A stretch of DNA of 64,000 nucleotides from Streptomyces sp. TN58 (lineage in GTDB: Bacteria > Actinomycetota > Actinomycetes > Streptomycetales > Streptomycetaceae): NCBI RefSeq assembly GCF_001941845.1, contig NZ_CP018870.1, positions 3,281,501 through 3,345,500 of the forward strand. Direction: 5' to 3'. Shown here piece after piece: positions 16,352-24,326 of the stretch; the first letter of the stretch is position 1; the number at the start of each line of letters is the position of its first letter. The position numbers and the translations under genes were made by a program. The notes under the pieces are model-generated. The model made no database searches and had not been told where the DNA came from. It saw nothing but the letters and a program-made list of their open reading frames with translations.

Positions 16352-17008
16352 ATGCCACCAGGCGCCGGACACCACGCAGCGCGGGACTTCGGGCCCGAGT
16401 ACGGGCATGCGTACGGGCCCGAGTACGGGCAGGGACACGGCCCCGGGCCGACGGCGGTGACCGCGGCGGCGGTGACAGCGGTGCCGGCGACGGCGGCTGT
16501 CGAGCGGGACGCGGCGACCGGCGGCCTCGACTTCGAGACCTTCGCCCGGGCCTCCCAGCGGAGCCTGTACCGGACGGCGTACCTGCTGTGCGGGAACGCC
16601 GACGGCGCGCGCGACCTGACCCAGACGACGCTCGCCAAGCTGTTCCAGCACTGGCGGCGCGTGGCCGCCGCCGACAACCCGCAGGCGTACGCCCGCACCG
16701 TGCTGACCCGCACCTTCCTCGCCGAAAGGCGCCGGCGCCTGCGCGACCTGCTCGCCCACCGGCGGATCGATCCGCCGGCGGCCCCGCACCACGCCGACCT
16801 GCGGGTCACCCTGCTCGCCGCGCTGGCCGAGCTGCCGCCGCGGGCCCGCGCCATGGTCGTCCTGCGTTACTGGGAGGACCTGAGCGTCGAGACGGTCGCG
16901 GAACTGCTGCGCTGCAGCGAGGGAACGGTCAAGAGCCAGTGCTCGCGCGCGCTGGCGAAGCTGCGCGTCCGGCTGGGCGACGCCCACGTCTACGCCACCG
17001 AGAGCTGA
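16352..17008 (+). CDS. ECF RNA polymerase sigma factor, SigE family
   Basis: 218 residues. Sigma region 2 is at about 60-125 (SQRSLYRTAYLLCGNADGARDLTQTTLAKLF), and region 4 at about 160-210 (LPPRARAMVVLRYWEDLSVETVAELL, followed by CSEGTVKSQCSRALAKLR). This is the SigE-like ECF group common in Streptomyces. The N-terminal 50 residues are an unusual Gly/Tyr/Pro-rich extension with a repeated GPEYG, so a later start is possible, but GGGAGGG precedes the ATG used. It lies 9 bases upstream of a membrane protein gene that is its likely anti-sigma or partner. Confidence 0.9.
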   Translation: MPPGAGHHAARDFGPEYGHAYGPEYGQGHGPGPTAVTAAAVTAVPATAAVERDAATGGLDFETFARASQRSLYRTAYLLCGNADGARDLTQTTLAKLFQHWRRVAAADNPQAYARTVLTRTFLAERRRRLRDLLAHRRIDPPAAPHHADLRVTLLAALAELPPRARAMVVLRYWEDLSVETVAELLRCSEGTVKSQCSRALAKLRVRLGDAHVYATES

Positions 17009-17017
17009 GGAGACGTC

Positions 17018-17830
17018 ATGGGTACCAACGAGGACACTGCCGACGCCCGTACCGCTCTGCTGGTCCGGGACGCGATGGACCGGGCGACCGCGGAACTGCC
17101 CGCGCTGATGGACCTGGCGGGTCCGGCCCGCGCCCAGGGCCGCCGCCGCAAGGCGCGCGTCCGGGTCGCGGTCGGCGCCGGGGTGCTGGCCGTCGCGACG
17201 CTCGGCGCCGTCACCGCGTCGATGCTGCCGGGCAGCGGCCGCCAGGCGCCGGTGGAGGTCGTCGTGGCCGCGCCGCCGTCGTCGTCGGCTCCGCCGCAGC
17301 CGCTGCACATCGAACCGACACCGGGCGAATCGTCGATGGCCGACCTGCCGGCCGCCGAGCGGGCCCGGCAGGAGAACTTCCAGGACCAGGCCGTCGGCGT
17401 GCTCCAGAGCCTGCTGCCGCCGGCCGTCGGCACCGTGCAGCGCACCGACCTGAGGGTGAACTTCTACCGGGCCACCAAGGACGGCACGGCGTTCCCGCTG
17501 ATCTTCTCCGTGCGGCCGTCGGGCGAGAAGCCGCAACCCTGCCAGGAGATCCGCGGACGCGTCTGCGCGAAGGCCACGCTGCCCGGCGGCATCGAAGCCC
17601 ACGCCTCGACGATCCCGACCGGCACGGTCACCGAGACGGAGGTCTCCTTCCGCTACGGGACGTGCAACGTCAGGCTGTCGGTCTTCCCCGACGAGGCGGC
17701 GAACGCGTCCGCTCCCGTCACCCCCGCCCAACTGCTGGACGTGGTCAAGGCACCCGCCTTCCTGGACCTGGTCAAGGCCGCGGAGGCGCAGCCGATGGAG
17801 CAGGAGCAGCGGAGCATCCCCGGCGGCTGA
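17018..17830 (+). CDS. Single-pass membrane protein, probable partner of the ECF sigma factor
   Basis: 270 residues with one transmembrane helix at about 48-68 (VAVGAGVLAVATLGAVTASML). The first 47 residues are cytoplasmic and could bind the sigma factor, and the remaining 200 are extracytoplasmic, with a Pro/Ser linker and a folded domain holding two or three cysteines (QPCQEIRGRVCAK, GTCNVRL). It lacks a recognisable zinc anti-sigma motif. Position after the sigma gene is the main reason for the call. Confidence 0.7.
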   Translation: MGTNEDTADARTALLVRDAMDRATAELPALMDLAGPARAQGRRRKARVRVAVGAGVLAVATLGAVTASMLPGSGRQAPVEVVVAAPPSSSAPPQPLHIEPTPGESSMADLPAAERARQENFQDQAVGVLQSLLPPAVGTVQRTDLRVNFYRATKDGTAFPLIFSVRPSGEKPQPCQEIRGRVCAKATLPGGIEAHASTIPTGTVTETEVSFRYGTCNVRLSVFPDEAANASAPVTPAQLLDVVKAPAFLDLVKAAEAQPMEQEQRSIPGG

Positions 17831-17868
17831 AGCCACGGCGGAGGCAGCCACGGCCGCGGCGGGCGCCC

Positions 17869-18882
17869 TCAGCGGCGGCGCGCCCGCCACACCAGGTACA
17901 GCACGGACGCCAGCGCGGCGCCCCGCAGCAGCCACGGCCACATGCCCTGGACCGCGCCGCCGACCTGGTCGTCGGCCAGGGCCTCGCCCCACTTGCCGTT
18001 GGCGCGGCCCCACAGCCACACCGCGGCTCCGGCGAGGACCACGCCCGGCGGGCCGAAAACGGCCCACTTGCGTTCGGCGGGCCGCAGCACCCGCGAGGCG
18101 TACGGCAGGAGCCAGCCGATGACCAGGAGCAGCCAGTGCCCGCTGACGACGCCGACGAGGAGGACCGCGGCGGCCAGCAGCAGGAAGGCGTTCGGTCGCG
18201 GGCGGACCGGCGCGGCGGCCGCCGCCTCCGGCTGCGCCCCGGCCGTCTCGGCGGCCTTCACCTTCGCGCGCCGCCGCTCGCGCAGGAAGCCCACGAGGGT
18301 CGGCGCGCGCGGATCCGGCGGCCCGGGCGGGGCCTCGGCCTCCTCCTCACCGTCGTCCTGCGGCCGCTCCTTGAACAGGTCCGGGATCTCGATGCCGCCC
18401 GCGAAGCCGTCGACCTGCGGGCCGTCCCCGTACGCGCCGGGCGTCGTCCGCCACCAGTCGGGCTCGGCACCGCCGGACGGGCCGAGCTCGTCCAGCCCGG
18501 CCAGGTGCGGCGGCACGTTCTCCGGCTCCGGCTCCGGCTTCCGCTCGGGCGCCGGCCGCGGCGTGGGCACCCCCGGCAGGCGCAGGCGGCCCGGAGCCCG
18601 CTGGGCGGGCACCGGCGGGACCGGGTCGGCGGGGGCGGCGGCGGCCGCGCCCTGCCGGCTGCCGAGGGTGTCCAGGACCTCCTCCGGCGTGCCGATGCGC
18701 TCCAGGATGCGGCGTACGGCCGCCGGGGTGTCCGGGTCGTACTTGGCGCGCCGACGGTCGATCTCGTCCCTCAGGCCCGCCACCAGGCGCATCCGGTCAC
18801 CGGAGGAGAGGTGCCGGCGCTGCGCCAAGTCCCCGACGGCGCTCAGATATTCGTAGACCAGGTGGTCGCTTTCGATCCCCAC
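17869..18882 (-). CDS. Membrane protein with HAAS-like N-terminal domain
   Basis: 337 residues, GTG start. Residues 1-70 resemble a HAAS (DUF1700-type) signalling module: a helical DRMRLVAGLRDEIDRRR followed by RILERIGTPEEVLDTLG. Then comes a long disordered region rich in Pro, Glu and Ala (about 75-225), and four or so transmembrane helices at the C-terminus (FLLLAAAVLLVGVVSG, LLLVIGWLLPYA, GVVLAGAAVWLWG, LLRGAALASVLYLVW). It converges on the sigma/anti-sigma pair. Function is unknown. Confidence 0.7.
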   Translation of the reverse strand: MGIESDHLVYEYLSAVGDLAQRRHLSSGDRMRLVAGLRDEIDRRRAKYDPDTPAAVRRILERIGTPEEVLDTLGSRQGAAAAAPADPVPPVPAQRAPGRLRLPGVPTPRPAPERKPEPEPENVPPHLAGLDELGPSGGAEPDWWRTTPGAYGDGPQVDGFAGGIEIPDLFKERPQDDGEEEAEAPPGPPDPRAPTLVGFLRERRRAKVKAAETAGAQPEAAAAAPVRPRPNAFLLLAAAVLLVGVVSGHWLLLVIGWLLPYASRVLRPAERKWAVFGPPGVVLAGAAVWLWGRANGKWGEALADDQVGGAVQGMWPWLLRGAALASVLYLVWRARRR

Positions 18883-19014
18883 GCCCAGGCTCCTCCCGTA
18901 CCGCCTCTCCCGAAGGTAGCGCGTGCACCCGTGGAGCCGCCCCGGGCGCAGCGGATACCGTTGGCCGGATGGGGACCGGCCGACACGACCGGCCGACGCG
19001 ACCGGGAGGCGACT

Positions 19015-21456
19015 GTGCCCGAGCCAAGCACTGCTGCGGGAGCTCCGGAGAGCGGCACCGGGGCCGCCTCCCCGCGTTCCCTCGCCGAGGCGCTGCGCGC
19101 CCGCGACGACGCCGCGCTGTCCGCCCTCCTGCACTCCCGCCCGGACCTGCTGAACCCGGTGCCCGGTGACATCACGCAGCTCGCGACGCGCGCCGGGACC
19201 CGCGCCTCGGTGGTGCGGGCGCTGGAGCACCTGGACCGCTTCACGCTGCAGACGGCCGAGGCCCTGGCCGTGGCCCCGGACCCGTGCCCGTACCCGGTGC
19301 TGGAGGGGCTGCTGACGGGCGGCGAGGACGAGCGGGCCCGCGCCGCGCTCCCCCGGGCCCTGGCCACCCTGCGCGACCAGGCCCTGGTGTGGGGCGACGA
19401 AGACCGGCTGCGGCTGGTGCGCACCGCCCGCGAGTTGCTGGCCCCGTCCGCGCAGCGGCCTTCGCCGACGGGGCTGGGGCCGACCGTCGCCGAGGCCACG
19501 GCAGGGATGTCGCCGACCCGGGTGCAGGAGATCGTGGCGGCGGCGGGGCTGCCCGCCACACACGATCCGGTGTCCGCGGTCACGGCGCTGACGGCGCTGT
19601 TCACCGACCCGGAGCGGATGTCGGCGCTCCTGGACGAGGCCCCGGCCGAGGCGCACCAGGTGCTGGGGCGGCTGGTGTGGGGCCCGCCGTACGGGGAGGT
19701 GACGCCGAATCCGGCGCCGCCGGTGCGCTGGCTGCGCGACCGGGGGCTGCTGCTGCCGGCGACGGCCCGGACCGTGGTCCTGCCGAGGGAGGTGGCGCTG
19801 CACCTGCGCGGAGGGCTCGCACACCGGGACACCTCGCCGGTGGCTCCGCCGGTGCCGGCGCACCGCGAGCACCGTCCACAGCTTGTGGACGCGAACGCCG
19901 CCGGACAGGCGCTGGCCGCGCTGGCGACCGTCGAGGAGCTGGTGAAGTCCTGGGAGCACACCGGCCCGCCGGTGCTGCGGGCGGGCGGGCTGTCCGTACG
20001 GGACCTCAAGCGGACGGCGGCCGCCCTGGACACCTCGGAGGCGTCGGCGGCGTTCTGGGTCGAACTCGCCTACGCGGCCGGGCTGCTGGCCGGCGACGGG
20101 GAGGCGGACGAGCGGTACGCGCCCACGCCCGCCTTCGACGACTGGCGCGAACTGCCGCCCGCCGAGCGGTGGTCGGCGCTGGCGGCCGCCTGGCTGCCGG
20201 CGACCCGTACGGCCGGGCTGGTCGGTGAGCAGGACGCGAAGGGGCGCACGCTGTCGGCGCTCGGCCCCGAACTGGACCGTTCCGCGGCGCCCGAGGTGCG
20301 CCGGCGCGTCCTGGAACTCCTGGCGGACCTGCCGGAGGGCGGCTCGCCCGACACGGAGGCGGTGCTGGCACGGCTCGCGTGGGAGCGGCCCGTACGCACG
20401 GCGAGCGACCTGCGGGCGCGGCTCGCGGGCTGGGCGCTGACCGAGGCGGAGGTCCTCGGTGTGACCGGCCGGGGCGCGCTGTCCGGTCCGGGCCGGGCCC
20501 TGCTGGAGGGCCGGGACCCGGCGCCGCTGCTGGCGCCGCTGCTGCCGGAGCCGGTGGACCACGTGCTGCTGCAGGCCGACCTGACGGCGGTGGCGCCGGG
20601 ACCGCTGCGCCGCCCGCTGGCGGACACCCTGGCGGTGCTCGCGGACGTGGAGTCCAAGGGCGGGGCGACGGTGTACCGGTTCACGCCGGGCTCGGTGCGG
20701 CGGGCGCTGGACGCCGGCCACGCCGCCGCCGATCTGCACGCCTTCCTCAAGGAGCACAGCCGTACGCCGGTTCCGCAGCCGCTGGCGTACCTGATCGACG
20801 ACGTGGCGCGGCGGCACGGGCACCTGCGGGTCGGCGCGGCGTCCGCGTACGTGCGCTGCGACGACGACGCGATGCTGGGCGAGATCCTGGCGGACAAGCG
20901 GTCGGCGGGGCTGGGCCTGCGCCGGCTGGCGCCGACGGTGCTGGCCGCGCGGGCCGAACCGACCGCGCTGCTGGAGGGGTTGCGGGCGATGGGATACGCG
21001 CCGGCCGCGGAGTCGGGTACCGGCGACGTGCTGGTGACGCGGGCCGACGCCCACCGCACGCCGGCCCGCTCGGCGCCCGTTCCGGTGCCGGACGGCCCGC
21101 CGGTGCCGGACGCGACGCTGCTGGGGGCGGCCGTACGGGCGATCCGCGCGGGCGACCTGGCGGCGACGGCGGTCCGCAAGGAGCCCGGGGCTGGGCCGTC
21201 GGCGGGCGTGCCGGGCGAACTGCCGCGCACGAGCGCGGCGGAGACCCTGGCGACGGTGCAGGCGGCGGCCCTGACCGGATCGGCGGTGTGGATCGGCTAC
21301 GTGAACGCGGACGGCGCGGCGAGCCAGCGGGTCATCGCCCCGGTACGGGTCGAGGGCGGCTTCGTCACGGGCTACGACCACACGGCGGACGAGGTCCGCA
21401 CGTACGCCCTGCACCGCGTCACAGGAGTAGCGGAACTGGCGGACGACCACCTCTGA
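19015..21456 (+). CDS. Helicase-associated protein: XPB/Ssl2-like N-terminal region and WYL-like C-terminus
   Basis: 813 residues, GTG start after a GGGAGGC. The family is annotated as helicase C-terminal/XPB-like N-terminal domain proteins, but no Walker A or DEAD-box motif is visible, so it is unlikely to be an active helicase. The first 250 residues are winged-helix-like repeats (ITQLATRAGTRASVVRALEHL). Residues about 745-805 resemble a WYL domain (AVWIGYVNADGAASQRVIAP, GGFVTGYDHTADEVRTYAL, HRVTGVAEL), a ligand-sensing fold. It may act with the XPB helicase encoded 3 kb downstream. Confidence 0.75.
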   Translation: MPEPSTAAGAPESGTGAASPRSLAEALRARDDAALSALLHSRPDLLNPVPGDITQLATRAGTRASVVRALEHLDRFTLQTAEALAVAPDPCPYPVLEGLLTGGEDERARAALPRALATLRDQALVWGDEDRLRLVRTARELLAPSAQRPSPTGLGPTVAEATAGMSPTRVQEIVAAAGLPATHDPVSAVTALTALFTDPERMSALLDEAPAEAHQVLGRLVWGPPYGEVTPNPAPPVRWLRDRGLLLPATARTVVLPREVALHLRGGLAHRDTSPVAPPVPAHREHRPQLVDANAAGQALAALATVEELVKSWEHTGPPVLRAGGLSVRDLKRTAAALDTSEASAAFWVELAYAAGLLAGDGEADERYAPTPAFDDWRELPPAERWSALAAAWLPATRTAGLVGEQDAKGRTLSALGPELDRSAAPEVRRRVLELLADLPEGGSPDTEAVLARLAWERPVRTASDLRARLAGWALTEAEVLGVTGRGALSGPGRALLEGRDPAPLLAPLLPEPVDHVLLQADLTAVAPGPLRRPLADTLAVLADVESKGGATVYRFTPGSVRRALDAGHAAADLHAFLKEHSRTPVPQPLAYLIDDVARRHGHLRVGAASAYVRCDDDAMLGEILADKRSAGLGLRRLAPTVLAARAEPTALLEGLRAMGYAPAAESGTGDVLVTRADAHRTPARSAPVPVPDGPPVPDATLLGAAVRAIRAGDLAATAVRKEPGAGPSAGVPGELPRTSAAETLATVQAAALTGSAVWIGYVNADGAASQRVIAPVRVEGGFVTGYDHTADEVRTYALHRVTGVAELADDHL

Positions 21457-21480
21457 CCCCTTCCAGCCCCGCCGCCCCCT

Positions 21481-21529
21481 CCAGCCCCGCCGGCGTTTGA
21501 GGCGCGGGGGCCGGGGGCGGAGCCCCCGC
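21481..21529 (+). repeat. Dispersed GCCGGCGTTTGAGG element, copy 3
   Basis: Same core as at 12313, followed by a GGGGGC/GCCCCC hairpin, 24 bases after the stop codon of the helicase-associated gene and in the same orientation. Confidence 0.85.
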
Positions 21530-21594
21530 AGCGGCGCGGCACCCGCAGGGAAAACGGCTGGCGGCGCGCCCCCGCCGCCGGACACCCTGAGCCC

Positions 21595-22185
21595 ATGCAA
21601 GACGTTCCGCACCGCCAGATCCGCGCCGCCCACACCGACACCACGATCACCGTCTACCAGGCCTACGGCCCCCACCTCGGCCTCCCCGCGGCCCGCGACA
21701 ACCGCTTCCCGCCCGCCTGGAAGCGGGAGCGGATGACATGGATCAAGCCGTCGTTCCTGTGGATGATGTACCGCTGCGGCTGGGGCACCAAGGACGGCCA
21801 GGAGACGGTGCTGGCGGTCGAGATCACCCGCGACGGCTTCGACCGGGCGCTGCGCGAGGCCTGCCTGTCGCACTACAAGCCGGGCGTGCACGCGGACCGG
21901 GCGGCCTGGAAGGAAGCCCTGCGCGGGGCGCCCACCCGGGTGCAGTGGGACCCCGAACGCGACCTGCACCTGAACCCGCTGCCGCACCGCTCGCTCCAGG
22001 TGGGCCTGTCGGGTCCGGCCTCACGGGCGTACGCCGACGAGTGGACGCTCTCCATCCGCGATGTGACCCCGCTGGTCCGGGAGGTCCACGGCCTGGTCCG
22101 GGCGGGCGAGGAGGACGCGGCGCGCGCCCTGCTGCCGGTGGAGGCGCCCTACCCGTCGGGCCCGCTGGCCCACCTGGGGGCGTGA
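21595..22185 (+). CDS. DUF4291 family protein
   Basis: 196 residues, cytosolic. Strong match to the DUF4291 pattern: RQIRAAHTDTTITVYQAY near the start, then RERMTWIKPSFLWMMYRCGW (the family hallmark) and LAVEITRDGFDRAL. Its function is not established. It is transcribed alone and ends at a small perfect hairpin facing the DoxX gene. Confidence 0.88.
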   Translation: MQDVPHRQIRAAHTDTTITVYQAYGPHLGLPAARDNRFPPAWKRERMTWIKPSFLWMMYRCGWGTKDGQETVLAVEITRDGFDRALREACLSHYKPGVHADRAAWKEALRGAPTRVQWDPERDLHLNPLPHRSLQVGLSGPASRAYADEWTLSIRDVTPLVREVHGLVRAGEEDAARALLPVEAPYPSGPLAHLGA

Positions 22186-22187
22186 CC

Positions 22188-22206
22188 GCCGCCCGTGGCG
22201 GGCGGC
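22188..22206. terminator. Small hairpin between DUF4291 and DoxX genes
   Basis: Perfect 8-bp arms GCCGCCCG and CGGGCGGC with loop TGG, 3 bases after one stop codon and 14 bases from the other. Confidence 0.6.
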
Positions 22207-22219
22207 CAGGCGCGGGCCG

Positions 22220-22762
22220 TCAGTCCTTCAGGAGCAGGACGAGGAAGCCGACGATCGCGCCCGCCAGCAGTGCGAGCACGGCGTAGCGGGGCCTTGATGC
22301 GCGCAGCACCGGCAGGTGGTGGTCGACGGCGTAGCGGCCGGGCCCGGTGAGCGTGAGGGCGATGATCGCGGCGAACAGCACGACTTCGAGTTCGATGCCC
22401 TTGGGCGGGAAGTAGGCGTCGAAGCCCCGGACGGCGAGGATGTTGACGAAGACGCCCGTCAGGGCGGCGCCGGCGAGCGGGGTGAGCAGGCCGAGGGCGA
22501 GTCCGAGGCCGCCGAGGGTTTCGGAGAGGCCCGCGATGACGGCCATGGCGTCCCCGGCGGGGTAGCCGGCCATGGTGAAGCCCTTGCCGGTCGCGGTGAG
22601 GCCCGGGCCGCCGAACCAGCCGAAGAGCTTCATCGTGCCGTGGCCGGCCATGGACAGGCCGACGACCAGCCGCAGGACGAGCAGTCCGATGTCGTGGACG
22701 GCCGGGTAGGCGGGGGCGGGGGAGTCGGAGAGGAGCGAGCGTTCGTAGCGTGCTTGCGTCAT
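22220..22762 (-). CDS. DoxX family membrane protein
   Basis: 180 residues with four transmembrane helices. The family motif MAGHGTMKLFGWFGGPG after helix 1 and GLSETLGGLGLALGLLTPLAGAAL in helix 2 are typical DoxX/SURF4-like signatures. DoxX proteins are quinone- or redox-linked membrane proteins, with a role in oxidative or thiol stress proposed in mycobacteria; the role here is unknown. The gene downstream on the same strand would be the sequence convergent with DUF4291, so it is monocistronic. Confidence 0.85.
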   Translation of the reverse strand: MTQARYERSLLSDSPAPAYPAVHDIGLLVLRLVVGLSMAGHGTMKLFGWFGGPGLTATGKGFTMAGYPAGDAMAVIAGLSETLGGLGLALGLLTPLAGAALTGVFVNILAVRGFDAYFPPKGIELEVVLFAAIIALTLTGPGRYAVDHHLPVLRASRPRYAVLALLAGAIVGFLVLLLKD

Positions 22763-22887
22763 GAGGTTCCCGTTCGTCAGGAGCGTCCGGTCCTACGTCG
22801 CCTGGAAGCGACGGCCACCCTATGACGCCCCTCGGCGATCATCCGGCCGCAACGTCGCCGCCTCCCGACCTCGACCCGTTCGGCCCC

Positions 22888-22920
22888 GACCCGTACCCGA
22901 CCCGTACCCGACCCGTACCC
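22888..22920. repeat. 11-bp tandem repeat, three copies
   Basis: GACCCGTACCC repeated three times exactly, flanked by a degenerate GACCCGTTCGG before and GACCTACC after. It lies upstream of the DoxX gene, where an 11-bp period would place copies on one face of the helix. Confidence 0.8.
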
Positions 22921-22974
22921 GACCTACCCGCCGCGCCCCGGCCTGGCGCGTGCCGCCCCGGCGGTGGTCACCGG

Positions 22975-23547
22975 TCACGCCCGGACCCGGCGGGCCTCCT
23001 CCGCGAGGGTCAGCAGCTTCTCCACCGGCCACTGGTCGTCGACGTGCTCCCCGTAGGAGCGGGCGAGGACCGTCCCATCGGGAGCGATGAGGAAGTCGGC
23101 GGGGAGCCCGAGGCGCCCGTTGTGCTGGTTGCGCGCGGGCGCCTTCTGCCGCCCGCGCAGCATCTCGACCGTGCCGAGGGCCACCGCGCGCAGTACGGGC
23201 CACCAGGCCCGCGGGTCCAGCAGGGAGCGGGGGGACGACTCGACTCCGAACTCCGCGTACAGCCGCTTGTCGGGGTCGGCGACGACCGCGAAGGGCAGGT
23301 CGGCGGCGTGCTCGCGCAGTTCGTCGGCGCCCGAGTGGAACACCACGACCTCCCGGACGCCGACGGCCTCGATCTCGGCGTGCCGTCGCACGACCGAGCG
23401 CAGGTGCAGGTGGCAGACGGGGCAGCCGGCGAACCGGCGGAACTGCAGGTGGACCAGCCGTTCGGAGTCAGGGAGGGCGACGGGCGCGCCATCGCGGACG
23501 GCGGTGAGGGTTCGGGGTGGGACGGTGGAGCCGGTGTCGAGCCGCAC
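22975..23547 (-). CDS. AhpC/TSA-type peroxiredoxin-like protein
   Basis: 190 residues with a thioredoxin fold. The active-site motif is FAGCPVCHLHL, a CxxC rather than the single peroxidatic Cys of classical AhpC, as in the AhpC/TSA-like family that includes PRXL2 proteins. The C-terminal segment LPADFLIAPDGTVL is the cis-Pro region. It is predicted to reduce peroxides or disulfides. GTG start. It is divergent from a TetR regulator, with two operator-like repeats between them. Confidence 0.82.
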   Translation of the reverse strand: MRLDTGSTVPPRTLTAVRDGAPVALPDSERLVHLQFRRFAGCPVCHLHLRSVVRRHAEIEAVGVREVVVFHSGADELREHAADLPFAVVADPDKRLYAEFGVESSPRSLLDPRAWWPVLRAVALGTVEMLRGRQKAPARNQHNGRLGLPADFLIAPDGTVLARSYGEHVDDQWPVEKLLTLAEEARRVRA

Positions 23548-23561
23548 TGGGGCCTCCTCGA

Positions 23562-23604
23562 TAGGCGTATGCCGTACACCTACCAGCGTAGGCGTATGCC
23601 GTAC
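23562..23604. promoter_or_regulatory. Two tandem operator-like repeats between the peroxiredoxin and TetR genes
   Basis: The 16-base sequence TAGGCGTATGCCGTAC occurs at 23562-23577 and again at 23589-23604, 27 bases apart. Each contains GCGTA-N5-TAC, which in the second copy extends to the dyad GCGTA-N5-TACGC. The second copy ends 12 bases before the regulator's start codon. The arrangement is that of an autoregulated TetR operator controlling both genes. Confidence 0.72.
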
Positions 23605-23616
23605 GCTGTCAACACC

Positions 23617-24234
23617 ATGCCGCGCCCCCGTTCGCTCACCCAGGACCAACTCGCCGCCGCGGCCCTCGCCGTGATCGACCGTGAGGGACTGCCCGGGCTG
23701 TCGATGCGCGCCGTCGCCGTCGAACTCGGCATCAGCACCATGGCGCTGTACCGGTACGTCCAGGACCGCGGGGAGCTCGAAGCCCTCGTCGTCGAACTGG
23801 TCCTCAGCGCCGTCGACAGCACCCCGCCACCGCCGGACGCCGGCACCTGGCAGGCGCGGATCACCGTCCTCGTCGACCGGCTGCGCGCGACCGTCGGCGC
23901 GCACCCCGACGTACTGCCGCTCACCTTCACCCACCGCCACCGCTCCCCGAGCGTGCTGCGCTGGGGCGAGACCGCCCTGGGTGTGCTGGGCGAAGCCGGC
24001 CTCGGCCCCGAGGAGCGGATCGTCGCCCTGCGCGCCCTGCTCGCCTACGTGATCGGCGCGATCCAGCAGGAACACCTCGGCGCCCTCTCCGGCGCGGGCA
24101 CCACGGCGATCGCCGCGCTCCCGGCGGACCGGTACCCGTACCTGACCGAGGCCGCCCGCGGCGCGCGCTCCCTCACCCCCGACCGGGAGTTCCAGGGCGG
24201 CCTCGCCCTGCTGCTGGCAGGTCTGGGCCGCTGA
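23617..24234 (+). CDS. TetR family transcriptional regulator
   Basis: 205 residues. N-terminal TetR helix-turn-helix at about 8-55 (AALAVIDREGLPGLSMRAVAVELGISTMALYRYVQDRGEL). The C-terminal all-helical part resembles the TetR_C domain (LRALLAYVIGAIQQEHLG). The start codon used gives a short N-terminus before helix 1; an in-frame earlier ATG would lie inside the operator repeat. It probably represses itself and the divergent peroxiredoxin gene. Confidence 0.88.
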   Translation: MPRPRSLTQDQLAAAALAVIDREGLPGLSMRAVAVELGISTMALYRYVQDRGELEALVVELVLSAVDSTPPPPDAGTWQARITVLVDRLRATVGAHPDVLPLTFTHRHRSPSVLRWGETALGVLGEAGLGPEERIVALRALLAYVIGAIQQEHLGALSGAGTTAIAALPADRYPYLTEAARGARSLTPDREFQGGLALLLAGLGR

Positions 24235-24326
24235 GCGTGCGGCGGGCCCGCCGCGGCGCCGTGTTCCCACCCTCCGCCCCGTACGGCACACTGGAGGTTT
24301 GACCTGAGTGAAACGGGGCGCCGCGC

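Noticed and set aside
16381..16440. GGGCCCGAGTACGGGCA repeats near the sigma factor start
   Set aside because: They encode the repeated GPEYG of the N-terminal extension and are explained by coding; no separate element is needed.
18923..19027. Short open frames just upstream of the helicase-associated gene
   Set aside because: No conserved sequence; they lie in the promoter region with poor start signals.
22822..23616. Possible N-terminal extension of the TetR gene
   Set aside because: The frame is open far upstream, but it is antisense to the peroxiredoxin gene and crosses the operator repeats; the TetR domain starts at 23617.
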